A stretch of DNA of 64,000 nt from assembly GCA_046199005.1 (NCBI GenBank), contig CP176050.1, positions 62,001 through 126,000 on the forward strand. The letters are read 5' to 3'. The DNA is from Ascidiimonas sp046199005 (GTDB lineage Bacteria > Bacteroidota > Bacteroidia > Flavobacteriales > Flavobacteriaceae). A program made the translations under genes and the position numbers. Below the pieces are notes generated by a model. That model had not been told where the DNA came from, searched no databases, and saw only the letters and a program-made list of their open reading frames with translations. Numbering within the stretch: position 1 is the stretch's first letter; every line of letters begins with the position of its first letter. Positions 1-9,251 of this stretch are shown here, piece after piece.

Positions 1-1
1 C

Positions 2-1651
2 ATCATAGCAGAGTGGATTAATGAAAACAGTGAGATAAGAAAAAGCTTAAGAAGCTTTATAAAAAAAAGAGCCAATATCACATCATCAGTAATTAAGCAA
101 GCTTCCGACAGAGAAACAGCCTTAAAATATCAACAATACTTTGATTGGAGTGAGCCTCTTATGCGATGCCCTTCTCATCGACTTTTAGCTATACTGCGAG
201 GAGAGAAAGAAGAAGTTTTAAAGATTAGGCTTTTAGTAGATAATAATCAGGCTTTAAATCGTATACAGCATATTATTGTTAAGAGCGATATTAAAAATAA
301 CATCGATCAGATATATTTAGCAATTGAAGATGCATGGAAACGACTGTTGTTTCCGGCGCTTTCAAATGAACTCTTGAAGGAAGCAAAGGAAAAAGCAGAC
401 GAAGCTGCCATAAAAGTATTTGCAAATAATCTAAGACAATTGTTATTGGCTGCCCCTCTGGGGCAAAAGCGTATTCTTGCTATTGACCCTGGTTTTAAGA
501 GTGGTTGTAAGGTAGTATGCCTCGATGAGCAGGGAGGTTTGCTTTATAATGAAAATATTTATCCGCATGCGCCGCAACGTGAACTCACAAAAGCATCAAA
601 AAAGATCAAATCTTTAGTAAATGCATATAAGATTGAAGCCATAGCGATAGGCAATGGTACTGCTTCAAGAGAAACAGAAACTTTTGTAAAAAAAATACCT
701 TTTGAGAACGACATACAGGTTTTTGTGGTTAATGAAAACGGAGCATCGGTTTACTCGGCATCTAAGATTGCAAGAGAAGAATTTCCAAATTACGACGTAA
801 CCGTAAGAGGAGCAGTCTCCATAGGCAGAAGATTGGCAGACCCATTAGCAGAATTGGTAAAGATAGATCCTAAATCAATTGGAGTAGGTCAATATCAACA
901 CGATGTTGATCAGTCCAAACTTAAGAACGAATTAGACACGGTAGTGATGAGTTGCGTAAACAGTGTAGGCGTAAATGTAAACACAGCTAGTGCTCCTTTG
1001 CTTAGCTATGTCTCTGGTATTGGCCCTGTGCTGGCTGATAATATTATAAAATATCGTACCGAAAATGGAGCGATTCGAGACAGAGAGTCGTTACTTAATA
1101 TTCCTCGGTTTGGAAAAAAAGTTTTTGAACAGGCTGCAGCTTTTCTTCGCATCAGGGAATCTGAGAACCCGTTGGATAATTCAGCCGTGCATCCAGAGCG
1201 TTATACGTTGGTATCAAAAATGGCTAAAGATCAAAATATAAATGTGTCTGAACTTATCGGCAACGGAGAAGCGATTAGAAAAATAAAAAAAGCAGATTAT
1301 GTGTCCGAGGATATAGGTCTGCTCACTTTGAATGACATTATTAGTGAACTTGAAAAACCCGGTCGTGATCCACGCAAGAAGGCAAAAGTATTTGAATTCT
1401 CGAAAGAATTAAGAACTATTGACGATGTGAAGCCAGGGATGAAGGTACCAGGCATTGTAAATAATATCACCAACTTTGGATGTTTTGTAGATATTGGTAT
1501 CAAAGAAAGTGGATTGGTTCATATTTCCAAAATAAGAAATGAATACATCAGCAATCCTGCAGATGTGATTTCACTTCATGAACATGTACTCGTAAAAGTA
1601 CTGGAAGTTGATACCATAAGGAAAAGAATTCAACTCTCTATGATTGATTAG
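2..1651 (+). CDS. tex: Tex family RNA-binding transcription accessory protein, 5'-truncated by the window
   Basis: The reading frame is open from base 2, so the N-terminus lies upstream of the window and the ATG at 161 is internal (the preceding codons read ...FDWSEPL, a conserved Tex stretch before PSHRLLAI). The visible part shows the Tex order: the end of the helical region, a YqgF/RNase H-like fold starting near RILAIDPGFKSG, helix-hairpin-helix segments (SGIGPVLADNIIKYR and IPRFGKKVFEQAAAFLRI), and a C-terminal S1 domain (GMKVPGIVNNITNFGCFVDI to the end). Tex proteins bind nucleic acid through S1 and are linked to transcription and RNA turnover in the cytoplasm. The stop is followed after one base by a copy of the 98-bp repeat. 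Confidence 0.93.
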   Translation: MIAEWINENSEIRKSLRSFIKKRANITSSVIKQASDRETALKYQQYFDWSEPLMRCPSHRLLAILRGEKEEVLKIRLLVDNNQALNRIQHIIVKSDIKNNIDQIYLAIEDAWKRLLFPALSNELLKEAKEKADEAAIKVFANNLRQLLLAAPLGQKRILAIDPGFKSGCKVVCLDEQGGLLYNENIYPHAPQRELTKASKKIKSLVNAYKIEAIAIGNGTASRETETFVKKIPFENDIQVFVVNENGASVYSASKIAREEFPNYDVTVRGAVSIGRRLADPLAELVKIDPKSIGVGQYQHDVDQSKLKNELDTVVMSCVNSVGVNVNTASAPLLSYVSGIGPVLADNIIKYRTENGAIRDRESLLNIPRFGKKVFEQAAAFLRIRESENPLDNSAVHPERYTLVSKMAKDQNINVSELIGNGEAIRKIKKADYVSEDIGLLTLNDIISELEKPGRDPRKKAKVFEFSKELRTIDDVKPGMKVPGIVNNITNFGCFVDIGIKESGLVHISKIRNEYISNPADVISLHEHVLVKVLEVDTIRKRIQLSMID

Positions 1652-1652
1652 A

Positions 1653-1750
1653 GTAAACTACCTCAGGGCAGGCCCATAAGGCATTTGTTTGAAACTAATG
1701 TTTAATTTCGAGGCAAGCCTCTGGGTATTAGACCCTTTGGCGGTGCCAAT
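1653..1750 (+). repeat. 98-bp dispersed repeat, copy 1
   Basis: It starts GTAAACTACCTCAGGGCAGG and ends GCGGTGCCAAT. About 90% identical to copy 2 at 33990-34087 by eye, and also present inverted at 46080-46177; all three are exactly 98 nt. It contains short stem-loops (GAGGC-AA-GCCTC and TTGGC-GGT-GCCAA in this copy). It begins one base after the tex stop codon. No ORF is seen in it. Confidence 0.85.
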
Positions 1751-1842
1751 AAATTGTGAAAGAAGCATTTAATGTTCTGTATGTGCCAAAGAATCTGGAA
1801 GAGTTAGTCTAAATTCGTTTTGATTAATTACATAAAGTACAG

Positions 1843-2619
1843 ATGGATTCTAAGATAGAGAGTATTGCAAGAGCAGGGCACGCTGCAAAAGGAGTTGTAT
1901 ACGCTCTTACGGGAGCGCTTGCTTTTGGTGCAGCATTCAGTTTAGGGAGCAATGCCAAAGGTAAATTAGGAATTCTTGAGTTTCTTCAGAATCAGGTTCT
2001 TGGAAATATTCTACTACTTTTACTGGGCATTGGATTAATCAGTTATGCATTTTGGCGCTTCTACGAAAGTATTAAAGATCCAGAGCGTATTGGTAATGAT
2101 AGCAAAGGAATAGCCAAACGTATAGATTTCTTTATAAGCGGTTTGGTTTATCTGGCACTTGCCATATTTGCGTTTTACGAAATGATCGCTTCTGCAAATA
2201 ATTCTTCGCATGGAACTGATCAGACATCCTCCAACCCTGAAATACGTTCCATCATTTATTATATAATTTCAGCAGGGTTAGCTATTAAAGGAATTTTTCA
2301 GTTCGTTAAAGTAAGTAAAGGCAATTTTCTGGAAAATCTAAGAATAGATGAAATAAGCGATAGATCTGTGAGAAACTGGATCAAAAGAATGGCATATCTG
2401 GGTATGATATCCAGAGGGGTCGTAATTGGTGTCATTGCTTATTTCTTTACTAATTCAGCATCTATAGAAACTAAAAACTCGGTTAAAGGAACGTCAGAAG
2501 CTTTTAATTTTCTTCGAGATAGTTCTGAGAGGCCATGGTTAATGGCTGTTGTAGCAATTGGTTTTATCTGCTATGGCTTTTACATGATAACACTTTCAAA
2601 TTACAGAAAGTTCAAATAA
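1843..2619 (+). CDS. DUF1206 family integral membrane protein
   Basis: A 258-aa protein built of three similar units, each with a glycine-rich motif beginning a membrane hairpin: ARAGHAAKGVVYALTGALAF at residues 8-27, a middle unit around KRIDFFISGLVYLALAIFAF, and a last unit KRMAYLGMISRGVVIGVIAY. This triple pattern with about six membrane segments is typical of DUF1206 proteins, whose biochemical role is unknown. It stands alone between the repeat downstream of tex and the convergent tatA gene. Family assignment is by pattern recognition; I infer no function beyond inner-membrane location. Confidence 0.8.
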   Translation: MDSKIESIARAGHAAKGVVYALTGALAFGAAFSLGSNAKGKLGILEFLQNQVLGNILLLLLGIGLISYAFWRFYESIKDPERIGNDSKGIAKRIDFFISGLVYLALAIFAFYEMIASANNSSHGTDQTSSNPEIRSIIYYIISAGLAIKGIFQFVKVSKGNFLENLRIDEISDRSVRNWIKRMAYLGMISRGVVIGVIAYFFTNSASIETKNSVKGTSEAFNFLRDSSERPWLMAVVAIGFICYGFYMITLSNYRKFK

Positions 2620-2645
2620 AAAAGCCCTGTGAAAAACAGAGCTTT
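2613..2645 (-). terminator. Terminator of tatA (possibly bidirectional)
   Basis: On the minus strand a stem (AAAGC..CTGT paired with ACAG..GCTTT, one internal mismatch) is followed by TTTTTTATTTG. It lies 22 bp past the tatA stop and abuts the DUF1206 stop on the other strand. Confidence 0.7.
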
Positions 2646-2666
2646 GAAGTACGTATGTAAAAAAAA

Positions 2667-2855
2667 TCAGTCCTTCTTTTCTTCTTTTTTATCTTCTTCT
2701 TTTGAAGCGTCTTTGAATTCTTTGATTCCACTACCCAAACCACGCATCAACTCAGGAATCTTTTTACCACCAAAAAGCAGTAATGCTAAAACTACAATAA
2801 GAACAATCTGCCAAGGGCCAATCATTCCTAAAAATATACTAAGTGACATCATCAT
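2667..2855 (-). CDS. tatA: Sec-independent translocase subunit TatA/E
   Basis: A 62-aa protein with the standard TatA layout: a short N-terminal membrane helix (GPWQIVLIVVLALLLFG), the hinge FGGKKIPELMRGLGSGIKEF, then a charged Lys/Glu tail. TatA oligomers form the protein-conducting element of the twin-arginine pathway in the inner membrane. The frame stays open up to 3020, but the family length and a TACTTTTG box at 2872-2879 place the start at the run of three consecutive ATG codons (2855, 2852, 2849). The exact one of the three cannot be told. tatB and tatC are not adjacent. Confidence 0.92.
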   Translation of the reverse strand: MMMSLSIFLGMIGPWQIVLIVVLALLLFGGKKIPELMRGLGSGIKEFKDASKEEDKKEEKKD

Positions 2856-2871
2856 AAATAATTTTGTAAAA

Positions 2872-2879
2872 CAAAAGTA
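2872..2879 (-). promoter_or_regulatory. Bacteroidota-type -7 box (TACTTTTG) for tatA
   Basis: Matches the TAnnTTTG consensus on the minus strand, 17 bp before the first of the three tatA ATG codons. No clear -33 TTG is seen at the usual distance. Confidence 0.55.
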
Positions 2880-2918
2880 ACAAGAAAAGTTGAAACCATC
2901 ATCCCGGAGCAATATAAT

Positions 2919-2939
2919 AAAGGCTAAAAGCCTTTTTTT
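2919..2939 (+). terminator. Plus-strand intrinsic terminator in the tatA/M23 divergent gap
   Basis: Stem AAAGGCT-AAA-AGCCTTT followed by more T. It has no sense gene upstream on the plus strand, so it may end transcripts running antisense through tatA before the peptidase promoter. Confidence 0.55.
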
Positions 2940-3045
2940 AACGTAAATAATATAAAGATCCCTCCCAGTGAAAATAACATTTAGTGATATATATGGGTTA
3001 GAAAAATATAGTTTAGACATTTAAATACATTATTTTACATATACT

Positions 3046-3053
3046 TATATTTG
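3046..3053 (+). promoter_or_regulatory. Bacteroidota-type -7 box (TATATTTG) for the M23 peptidase
   Basis: A perfect TAnnTTTG match ending 7 bp before the ATG at 3061, implying a very short leader. No clear -33 element is seen. Confidence 0.55.
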
Positions 3054-3060
3054 CGATTAC

Positions 3061-3930
3061 ATGGCAAAAAAGAAAGTCAAAAGAAAACAATTAAAGAAAA
3101 AGTTACTTCATAAATACAGGCTGGTAATTCTTAATGAAGATACGTTTGAAGAACGAATCTCTTTCAAATTAAGCCGTCTTAATGTATTTGTGGTGAGTAC
3201 ACTATTTACTGTTGTTTTGATAGCTGTTACTACGCTGTTAATTGCCTTCACACCACTTCGGGAATATATACCTGGTTATTCTTCTACGAGATTAAAAAAA
3301 CAGGCATTAGACAACTCAGAAAAAGTAGATAGCCTACAGATGGAACTCGAAGAGAACTTGGTATATTTACAAAATATAAGAAAGGCGTTAGTTGGAGAAC
3401 TTCAATTTGCAGATGTTAATAAAGATTCGTTACTGGAGCAATACAGACTTGATCCATCGAATGTTGACCTTTCACCCAACCGCGAAGATTCTCTGCTCAG
3501 AGAACAGGTCGCTAGTGAAGATAAATTCAACATCTTGGAGAGTGCAAGAAGCAAAGGTAATTTTGTACTTTTCCCTCCGGTTATAGGTACGCTTTCTCAG
3601 GAATACAATGCAAAGCTAAAACATTTTGCTGTAGATATTATCGCTCCTAAAGAGAGCCCGGTGAAGGCTGTAGGTGATGGAACGGTCATATTTGCCGAAT
3701 GGACCTCAGAAACAGGCTATGTAATTATCTTAGAACACGCGTTTGGATTGATCTCTGTGTATAAACACAACGGTTCTCTTACCAAAAGTCAGGGTGATCT
3801 TGTGAAGTCGGGAGAAGTAATTGCAACGGTAGGGAATACAGGTGAATTAACTACCGGTCCTCATCTTCATTTTGAACTATGGAGCGAAGGATATCCTGTG
3901 AACCCTACAGATTATATTGATTTTGAGTAA
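3061..3930 (+). CDS. Membrane-anchored M23 family metallopeptidase
   Basis: A 289-aa protein: a basic N-terminus, one membrane segment at about residues 41-63, a coiled-coil-like linker (about 75-115), then a LytM/M23 domain. The zinc ligands are visible: H-x3-D in LKHFAVDIIAP (about residues 188-195) and H-x-H in HLHFELW near residue 270. M23 enzymes cut peptide cross-links in peptidoglycan; flavobacterial proteins with this topology are probably periplasmic envelope-remodelling factors. It lies 6 bp upstream of the GH3-family gene and may be co-transcribed. The substrate is inferred from the family. Confidence 0.9.
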   Translation: MAKKKVKRKQLKKKLLHKYRLVILNEDTFEERISFKLSRLNVFVVSTLFTVVLIAVTTLLIAFTPLREYIPGYSSTRLKKQALDNSEKVDSLQMELEENLVYLQNIRKALVGELQFADVNKDSLLEQYRLDPSNVDLSPNREDSLLREQVASEDKFNILESARSKGNFVLFPPVIGTLSQEYNAKLKHFAVDIIAPKESPVKAVGDGTVIFAEWTSETGYVIILEHAFGLISVYKHNGSLTKSQGDLVKSGEVIATVGNTGELTTGPHLHFELWSEGYPVNPTDYIDFE

Positions 3931-3936
3931 ATAATT

Positions 3937-5445
3937 ATGTCTATAAAGTCTTTTGCCGCAAAAATATTTGCAAAGATTGAGGTAGCGAAGCTGAGAAAGT
4001 GGGCGTCTAAACCAGCAGAAACCCAACAAAAGGTATTCAGATCACTTATTAAAAATGCTTCTAATACAAAATTTGGGATTGATCATAACTTCAAAGATAT
4101 TGTTACGCATAAAGACTTTTGTAACGCGGTTCCTGTACGTGATTATGAAGCATTAAGACCCTATATTGACAAAGTGGTTGCAGGTGAAGAAGATGTAGTA
4201 TGGAGGGGAAAACCGGTATATTTTGCAAAGACCTCCGGCACTACATCCGGCGCCAAATACATACCGATCACCAAAGAATCTATGCCCTCTCACATAAGAG
4301 CTGCCAGAAATGCCATACTATGTTACATTCACGAAATCGGAAACGCTTCTTTCGTAGATGGTAAGATGATTTTTTTACAGGGAAGCCCTATCCTTCAGGA
4401 AAAAAATGGAATTAAACTAGGAAGACTTTCCGGGATTGTTGCCCATTATGTTCCTGGGTATTTACAGAAAAACAGAATGCCTAGCTGGAAAACAAATTGC
4501 ATTGAAGATTGGGAGACCAAAGTAAATGCGATCGTAGAAGAAACCCGAAATGAAGATATGACCATTATAAGTGGCATTCCATCATGGGTACAGATGTATT
4601 TTGAGAAATTACAATTGGTAACGGGTAAAAAGATAGGTGATGTGTTTAAAAATTTTCAGTTGTTCATTTATGGAGGCGTAAATTATGAACCCTATCGAGC
4701 GAGATTTGAAAATTTAATAGGTAGAAAAGTAGATAGTATCGAACTATTTCCTGCCAGTGAAGGCTTTTTTGCATTTCAGGATTCGCAAGTAGAAAAAGGA
4801 ATGCTGCTTCAATTAGATTCCGGGATTTTCTATGAGTTTATTAAAGTTGACGATTTTTTAAATAACAGCTTCAACCGAATTACCATAGAAAATGTAGAAC
4901 TAGGTGTAAATTATGTAATGATCATTTCCAGTAATGCGGGACTTTGGGCTTATAACCTTGGCGATACAGTGATCTTTACTTCTTTGAAACCCTATCGGGT
5001 AACAGTATCTGGGAGAGTCAAGCACTTTATTTCAGCTTTTGGAGAACATGTTATTGCGAAAGAAGTAGAGACCGCCTTGAATCAGGTTACTTCAAAGTAC
5101 AAGCTTCAGATAAACGAGTTTACAGTAGCTCCCATGATTAACACCCCAGAAGGTGAATTACCTTATCACGAATGGTTTATTGAATTTAAGAAATTGCCAG
5201 ACGATCTGGAGAGACTTTCAAAAGATATAGACCAGTGTATGCAAACTCAAAACAGCTATTATTTAGACCTGATAGAAGGTAAAGTTCTTCAACCGCTAAA
5301 AATCACCCCTATTAAAGAGGGAGGATTTAAAGCATATATGAAATCCATAGGAAAGTTAGGAGGTCAAAACAAAGTGCAGCGGTTAGCCAATGATCGCAAA
5401 GTTGCAGACGCTCTATCTTCATATAAAACAACAGATTTTAGATAA
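3937..5445 (+). CDS. GH3 family acyl-adenylating / amido synthetase-like protein
   Basis: A 502-aa protein of the GH3 family, best known from plant auxin-conjugating enzymes. The ATP-binding signature is visible as YFAKTSGTTSGAKYIPIT (about residues 98-115), with further family blocks FPASEGFFAFQ and YNLGDTVIF (adenylate-forming hinge). Bacterial members are common in Bacteroidota but their acyl substrate is unknown; adenylation followed by amide formation is inferred from the fold. It starts 6 bp after the M23 peptidase stop. Confidence 0.85.
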   Translation: MSIKSFAAKIFAKIEVAKLRKWASKPAETQQKVFRSLIKNASNTKFGIDHNFKDIVTHKDFCNAVPVRDYEALRPYIDKVVAGEEDVVWRGKPVYFAKTSGTTSGAKYIPITKESMPSHIRAARNAILCYIHEIGNASFVDGKMIFLQGSPILQEKNGIKLGRLSGIVAHYVPGYLQKNRMPSWKTNCIEDWETKVNAIVEETRNEDMTIISGIPSWVQMYFEKLQLVTGKKIGDVFKNFQLFIYGGVNYEPYRARFENLIGRKVDSIELFPASEGFFAFQDSQVEKGMLLQLDSGIFYEFIKVDDFLNNSFNRITIENVELGVNYVMIISSNAGLWAYNLGDTVIFTSLKPYRVTVSGRVKHFISAFGEHVIAKEVETALNQVTSKYKLQINEFTVAPMINTPEGELPYHEWFIEFKKLPDDLERLSKDIDQCMQTQNSYYLDLIEGKVLQPLKITPIKEGGFKAYMKSIGKLGGQNKVQRLANDRKVADALSSYKTTDFR

Positions 5446-5451
5446 TTACTG

Positions 5452-5459
5452 TATTTTTG
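5452..5459 (+). promoter_or_regulatory. Bacteroidota-type -7 box (TATTTTTG) before the 5475 gene
   Basis: A TAnnTTTG match 15 bp before the ATG at 5475. It overlaps the alternative TTG start at 5457, which argues that translation begins at 5475. Confidence 0.55.
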
Positions 5460-5474
5460 CACAGAAATTTATGT

Positions 5475-7160
5475 ATGAACAAACTTAAAGGAAGAACAAG
5501 AGCTCAGGAATCAACAGGTGCCATAGAAAGAATGTATATCACCATGAGGCATTTGTTCAACAGAGGATTTTATAAACCTTCCGGTGTTTCGGGAGAATCC
5601 CTAAGACAATCCCTTCTTTTATTACGTCCTGAAATATATGGGACTATAGCGGAAGAAAAAACGGAGATCAATGGGCTTACCTACGTACTTGACAGGTTAC
5701 CAGAAGGAATAGAACAATGTCGATACATCAATTTAACCTCTGATGAAGGCTATAAAAAATCGCACTTTAAACCCATTATTCCGCCTAAAAGAAGAAGAAA
5801 CTGCTATCGTATAGACGATGAGCAAATGAATGTTGAAATAACAAGGGGTCGCTCAGATATTTATGACATTCTTACCCATCTTACTTTTTTATACATTGAA
5901 GCAGATAAGATCAGGTCTCGGGTTCTCAATGAAGATACCAACGAGGTAAATAGAGATTGGCGAAAAATCGAAGATATTTTAGGAAGCAAAAAAATATCGC
6001 AGGCATCTCGGGAGGTAGCCTTGATTCATGTTGCTAATATTTTGGGAAGAACTTTTGATGAGGCGCTTGAGGCACATCAATTGTTTGCCACCCAGGAAAA
6101 CCCGGATAGGTTTCTACGTATTATCTATTGGATGGGAAGAATTGCCATAGAAGAGCAAACACTTGGAGTAAAAAGAACCATTGAATTCAGTCCGGTTTTG
6201 AGAGAACGCCTCGGGCATCATATTCATGGGGAGATATGGGCAACCACAATAAAAAGCCTACTTAAAGAAAACCAATTGCTGCAACGGCCCATTCACATTA
6301 TAAGTGCTAATATGCATAGTGTAATGAATTCTCTGTTTGCGACCAAGGTTTTGAAAGAAGACTTACCAGACAAAAGCGACCTTGAAATTTTTCAACTATT
6401 AAGCCTTCCTGAAAATGAGCATTACCGAAAGAAAGTCTTGGATTATGCGCAAGGTAATGGAATGATCCCATTGAATGATGTCTCAGGAACTAACATAGAT
6501 GTGCAGATTTTTGATACTGCTTTAATTAATTTTGAAGGGACCAGATATGCGCTTGATTCTAAGCTTGAAGAAAGTCAGAAACCTGTTTTATTCGTGATGG
6601 ATTATGCCTTTGGCGAACAGGCTTATGAAACTATTGACGAATTGCTGAAGCCATACAAACGAAATGGTAAAAAAGCCCGATTTTTAAACGTAGCTTCTGT
6701 TTCAATTATGGGAAAGGCGGGAATACTTGAAGGAGGCAAAGGAGATTTAATGATTCCTACGGCTCATATATTTGAAGGAACTGCAGATAATTATCCGTTT
6801 GAGAATGAACTGAGAAAAGAAGACTTTGAAGGAAATGGGCTAAAGGTTTTTGAAGGTTCTATGGTAACTGTATTAGGAACCTCTTTGCAGAATAAGGATT
6901 TATTAAAATTTTTCCATGAATCTACGTGGAATGTAATAGGTCTTGAAATGGAAGGTGCCCATTATCAAAAAGCAGTGCAATCCGCATCACAAATTCGTAA
7001 AAGCATTTCAAAAGATGTAAAAGTACGATACGCTTATTACGCCTCTGATAATCCTTTAGAAACGGGAAGTACCCTTGCTTCAGGTGGTCTTGGTACTACC
7101 GGGGTCAAACCCACCTACCTGATTACATGTAAAATATTAGAACAAATTTTTAATTCGTAA
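5475..7160 (+). CDS. Conserved Bacteroidota protein (DUF6909-like) with a nucleoside-phosphorylase-like C-terminus
   Basis: A 561-aa cytoplasmic protein when started at ATG 5475 (an in-frame TTG lies 18 bp upstream but overlaps the promoter box). I recognise it as a conserved flavobacterial protein, probably the family called DUF6909. The C-terminal third resembles the nucleoside phosphorylase / AMP nucleosidase fold: GKAGILEGGKGDLMIPTAHI, VIGLEMEGAHYQKA (the EMEG motif that contacts ribose in that superfamily) and a later SD in YYASDNPLE. The reaction is unknown. It is 3 bp upstream of the Wzz-like gene and so heads the polysaccharide operon transcriptionally, though its role there is unclear. 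Confidence 0.6.
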   Translation: MNKLKGRTRAQESTGAIERMYITMRHLFNRGFYKPSGVSGESLRQSLLLLRPEIYGTIAEEKTEINGLTYVLDRLPEGIEQCRYINLTSDEGYKKSHFKPIIPPKRRRNCYRIDDEQMNVEITRGRSDIYDILTHLTFLYIEADKIRSRVLNEDTNEVNRDWRKIEDILGSKKISQASREVALIHVANILGRTFDEALEAHQLFATQENPDRFLRIIYWMGRIAIEEQTLGVKRTIEFSPVLRERLGHHIHGEIWATTIKSLLKENQLLQRPIHIISANMHSVMNSLFATKVLKEDLPDKSDLEIFQLLSLPENEHYRKKVLDYAQGNGMIPLNDVSGTNIDVQIFDTALINFEGTRYALDSKLEESQKPVLFVMDYAFGEQAYETIDELLKPYKRNGKKARFLNVASVSIMGKAGILEGGKGDLMIPTAHIFEGTADNYPFENELRKEDFEGNGLKVFEGSMVTVLGTSLQNKDLLKFFHESTWNVIGLEMEGAHYQKAVQSASQIRKSISKDVKVRYAYYASDNPLETGSTLASGGLGTTGVKPTYLITCKILEQIFNS

Positions 7161-7163
7161 ACC

Positions 7164-8222
7164 ATGAGCAATCTTACAGATCCCACGAACAAATCTTCAG
7201 AAGAAGTAGATCTAGGGCAGCTTTTTACTCTCATAGGCAATGCTATTAACCGATTGTTTGTTTTTATAGGTTCAATTTTTAAAGGAATATTTAAGCTTGT
7301 AATTTTATTACTACTTTTTATTCAAAAACACCTCATTAAAATTGTTGTTGCCGGAGCAATAGGTTTTGCGATAGGTTTCTATCTTGAATATAGAGAAGGA
7401 CCTCTTTATGAGTCTACAATGATGGTTGAACCTAATTTTAACAGTGTACAACAACTCTATAATAATATTGCATTTTACAACGAATTGGCGCAGGCAGAAG
7501 AGACTACGGCGTTGGCTCTGGCACTTGATATCGAAGGAGAAGAAGCAACCGCTATCAAGGAAGTACGCGTAGAATCATTTGCAGACAACAACCAGAAAAT
7601 AAAACTGTTCGATAAATTTATTAGGGAACTAGATACGAATACGATCAAAACGATTGACTTTGAAGCGTATCTTGAAAACTTCAATTCTCTGGACGCACGT
7701 TTTCATAAAATAATAATGATAACCAGCAAGAGTGATGTAGCAAAGAAAACACAGAATGCCATCGTAAATTCTATAAAAGTAAACAGTTATTTCAAGCTAC
7801 AGAAAGATGTCAGCGATCAAAATATTGCAATTCAAGATAGTATTTATCGCAAACAGCTCATAGAGATTGACTCTTTACAGAACCTCTATAAAAAAGTGAT
7901 GTTAACCATCGCTCAAAATCCGGGTTCGGGCACGAATATCAATCTGGCGGAAGAAAGGCAATCTTCCGCGAAAGAACTACAATTAATCAAGGAGCGTAAC
8001 TTCCTTCAGGAAGAGCTGGTAAAGCTTTATGAAGATAAAGCTTCCAAGTCTTCTATCATCAATGTAATTTCAGATTTCCCAAAAAGGGGTGTAGAGGTTA
8101 CAGGTTTTTTTGCATCAAAAAAGTTTCAGGGAGGCTTAGTAGGTATTGTCTTTGCACTCATCGTATTACTGCTTTTAGAATTGAACAGGTTTTTAAAGAA
8201 TTACAAATCTAAATTAGGTTAG
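7164..8222 (+). CDS. Wzz/chain-length-determinant-like inner membrane protein
   Basis: A 352-aa protein with two N-terminal hydrophobic stretches (about residues 28-52 and 57-75), a periplasmic part with coiled-coil character (about 200-290), and a C-terminal membrane helix GGLVGIVFALIVLLLLELN. This is the topology of Wzz-type polysaccharide co-polymerases, which set chain length. It lies directly before rfbB (stop and start adjacent), the usual flavobacterial order. No cytoplasmic tyrosine kinase domain is present. The family call rests on topology and context. Confidence 0.65.
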   Translation: MSNLTDPTNKSSEEVDLGQLFTLIGNAINRLFVFIGSIFKGIFKLVILLLLFIQKHLIKIVVAGAIGFAIGFYLEYREGPLYESTMMVEPNFNSVQQLYNNIAFYNELAQAEETTALALALDIEGEEATAIKEVRVESFADNNQKIKLFDKFIRELDTNTIKTIDFEAYLENFNSLDARFHKIIMITSKSDVAKKTQNAIVNSIKVNSYFKLQKDVSDQNIAIQDSIYRKQLIEIDSLQNLYKKVMLTIAQNPGSGTNINLAEERQSSAKELQLIKERNFLQEELVKLYEDKASKSSIINVISDFPKRGVEVTGFFASKKFQGGLVGIVFALIVLLLLELNRFLKNYKSKLG

Positions 8223-9251
8223 ATGAAACTCTTGATTACAGGAGGAGCGGGATTTATAGGTGCAAATTTTATTTTGTATTATTTGAAGAAGGATCCAGAA
8301 GTAGAGGTCATTAACTTAGATAAGCTTACCTATGCAGGAAGTCTAGAAAATATCGCACAGATAGATAGTAACCCCCGCTACTCGTTTGTGCATGGAGATA
8401 TTTGTGATAAAGCGTTGGTAACACATCTTTTTGAACAAAATGATATTACTGGAGTAATTCATTTTGCCGCAGAATCACACGTAGACAATTCTATTGATGG
8501 CCCGGGTATTTTTGTTGAAACAAACGTGAAAGGCACTTATACCCTTTTAGAGGCTGCGAGAAATTATTGGATGCAAGAGCCATTTGAATTCAAACCTGGG
8601 TATGAGAAAGCTCGCTTTCATCATATTTCTACTGATGAGGTATACGGAACTTTGGGAAAGGAAGGCCTATTTACTGAAAAAACACCCTATGCACCTAATA
8701 GCCCTTACAGTGCTACGAAAGCTGCCTCTGATTTTTTGGTAAGAAGCTATCACCATACTTATGGAATGAATGTAGTGACCACTAATTGCTCGAATAATTA
8801 CGGACCACTGCAGCATGACGAAAAATTAATCCCTACTATCATAAGAAAAGCATTAAACCTGGAAGCCATTCCTATTTATGGTGATGGCAGTAATATAAGA
8901 GATTGGTTATATGTTAAAGACCACTGTTCAGGAATCGATCTGGTTTTCAAAAATGGGATTGCTGGTGAAACGTATAACATTGGAGGGAAAAATGAACGCA
9001 CAAATTTATACATAGCAAATACTATCTGTAAACATCTGGATTCGTTACAGCCTAAAGAAGAAGGAAGTTATTTAGATCAGATCAGTTTTGTAAAAGACAG
9101 ACCAGGACACGATTTTAGATATGCAATAGACGCTTCTAAAATCGAAAATGAACTGGGCTGGAAAGCAACTGAGAATTTTGAGACAGGTATTTTAAAAACA
9201 GTTAATTGGTATCTTAGTAAATATAAAAAAGGAAAATTACCTGTAGCATGA
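8223..9251 (+). CDS. rfbB: dTDP-glucose 4,6-dehydratase
   Basis: A 342-aa short-chain dehydrogenase/epimerase-fold enzyme. It has the NAD motif GGAGFIGANF at residues 6-15, the catalytic STDEVYG block and the YSATKAASD motif (Tyr/Lys pair), and the substrate-binding block GDGSNIRDWLYV. It converts dTDP-glucose to dTDP-4-keto-6-deoxyglucose, the second step of dTDP-L-rhamnose synthesis. The four rfb genes follow in order BACD, with rfbA overlapping the rfbB end by 4 bp. Confidence 0.96.
   Translation: MKLLITGGAGFIGANFILYYLKKDPEVEVINLDKLTYAGSLENIAQIDSNPRYSFVHGDICDKALVTHLFEQNDITGVIHFAAESHVDNSIDGPGIFVETNVKGTYTLLEAARNYWMQEPFEFKPGYEKARFHHISTDEVYGTLGKEGLFTEKTPYAPNSPYSATKAASDFLVRSYHHTYGMNVVTTNCSNNYGPLQHDEKLIPTIIRKALNLEAIPIYGDGSNIRDWLYVKDHCSGIDLVFKNGIAGETYNIGGKNERTNLYIANTICKHLDSLQPKEEGSYLDQISFVKDRPGHDFRYAIDASKIENELGWKATENFETGILKTVNWYLSKYKKGKLPVA

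Noticed and set aside
2629..2880. 83-codon plus-strand ORF opposite tatA
   Set aside because: It is the antisense shadow of tatA and its terminator; tatA is unmistakable.
2856..3020. N-terminal extension of TatA to an ATG at 3020
   Set aside because: It would add 55 residues not seen in TatA, and the TACTTTTG box lies inside it.
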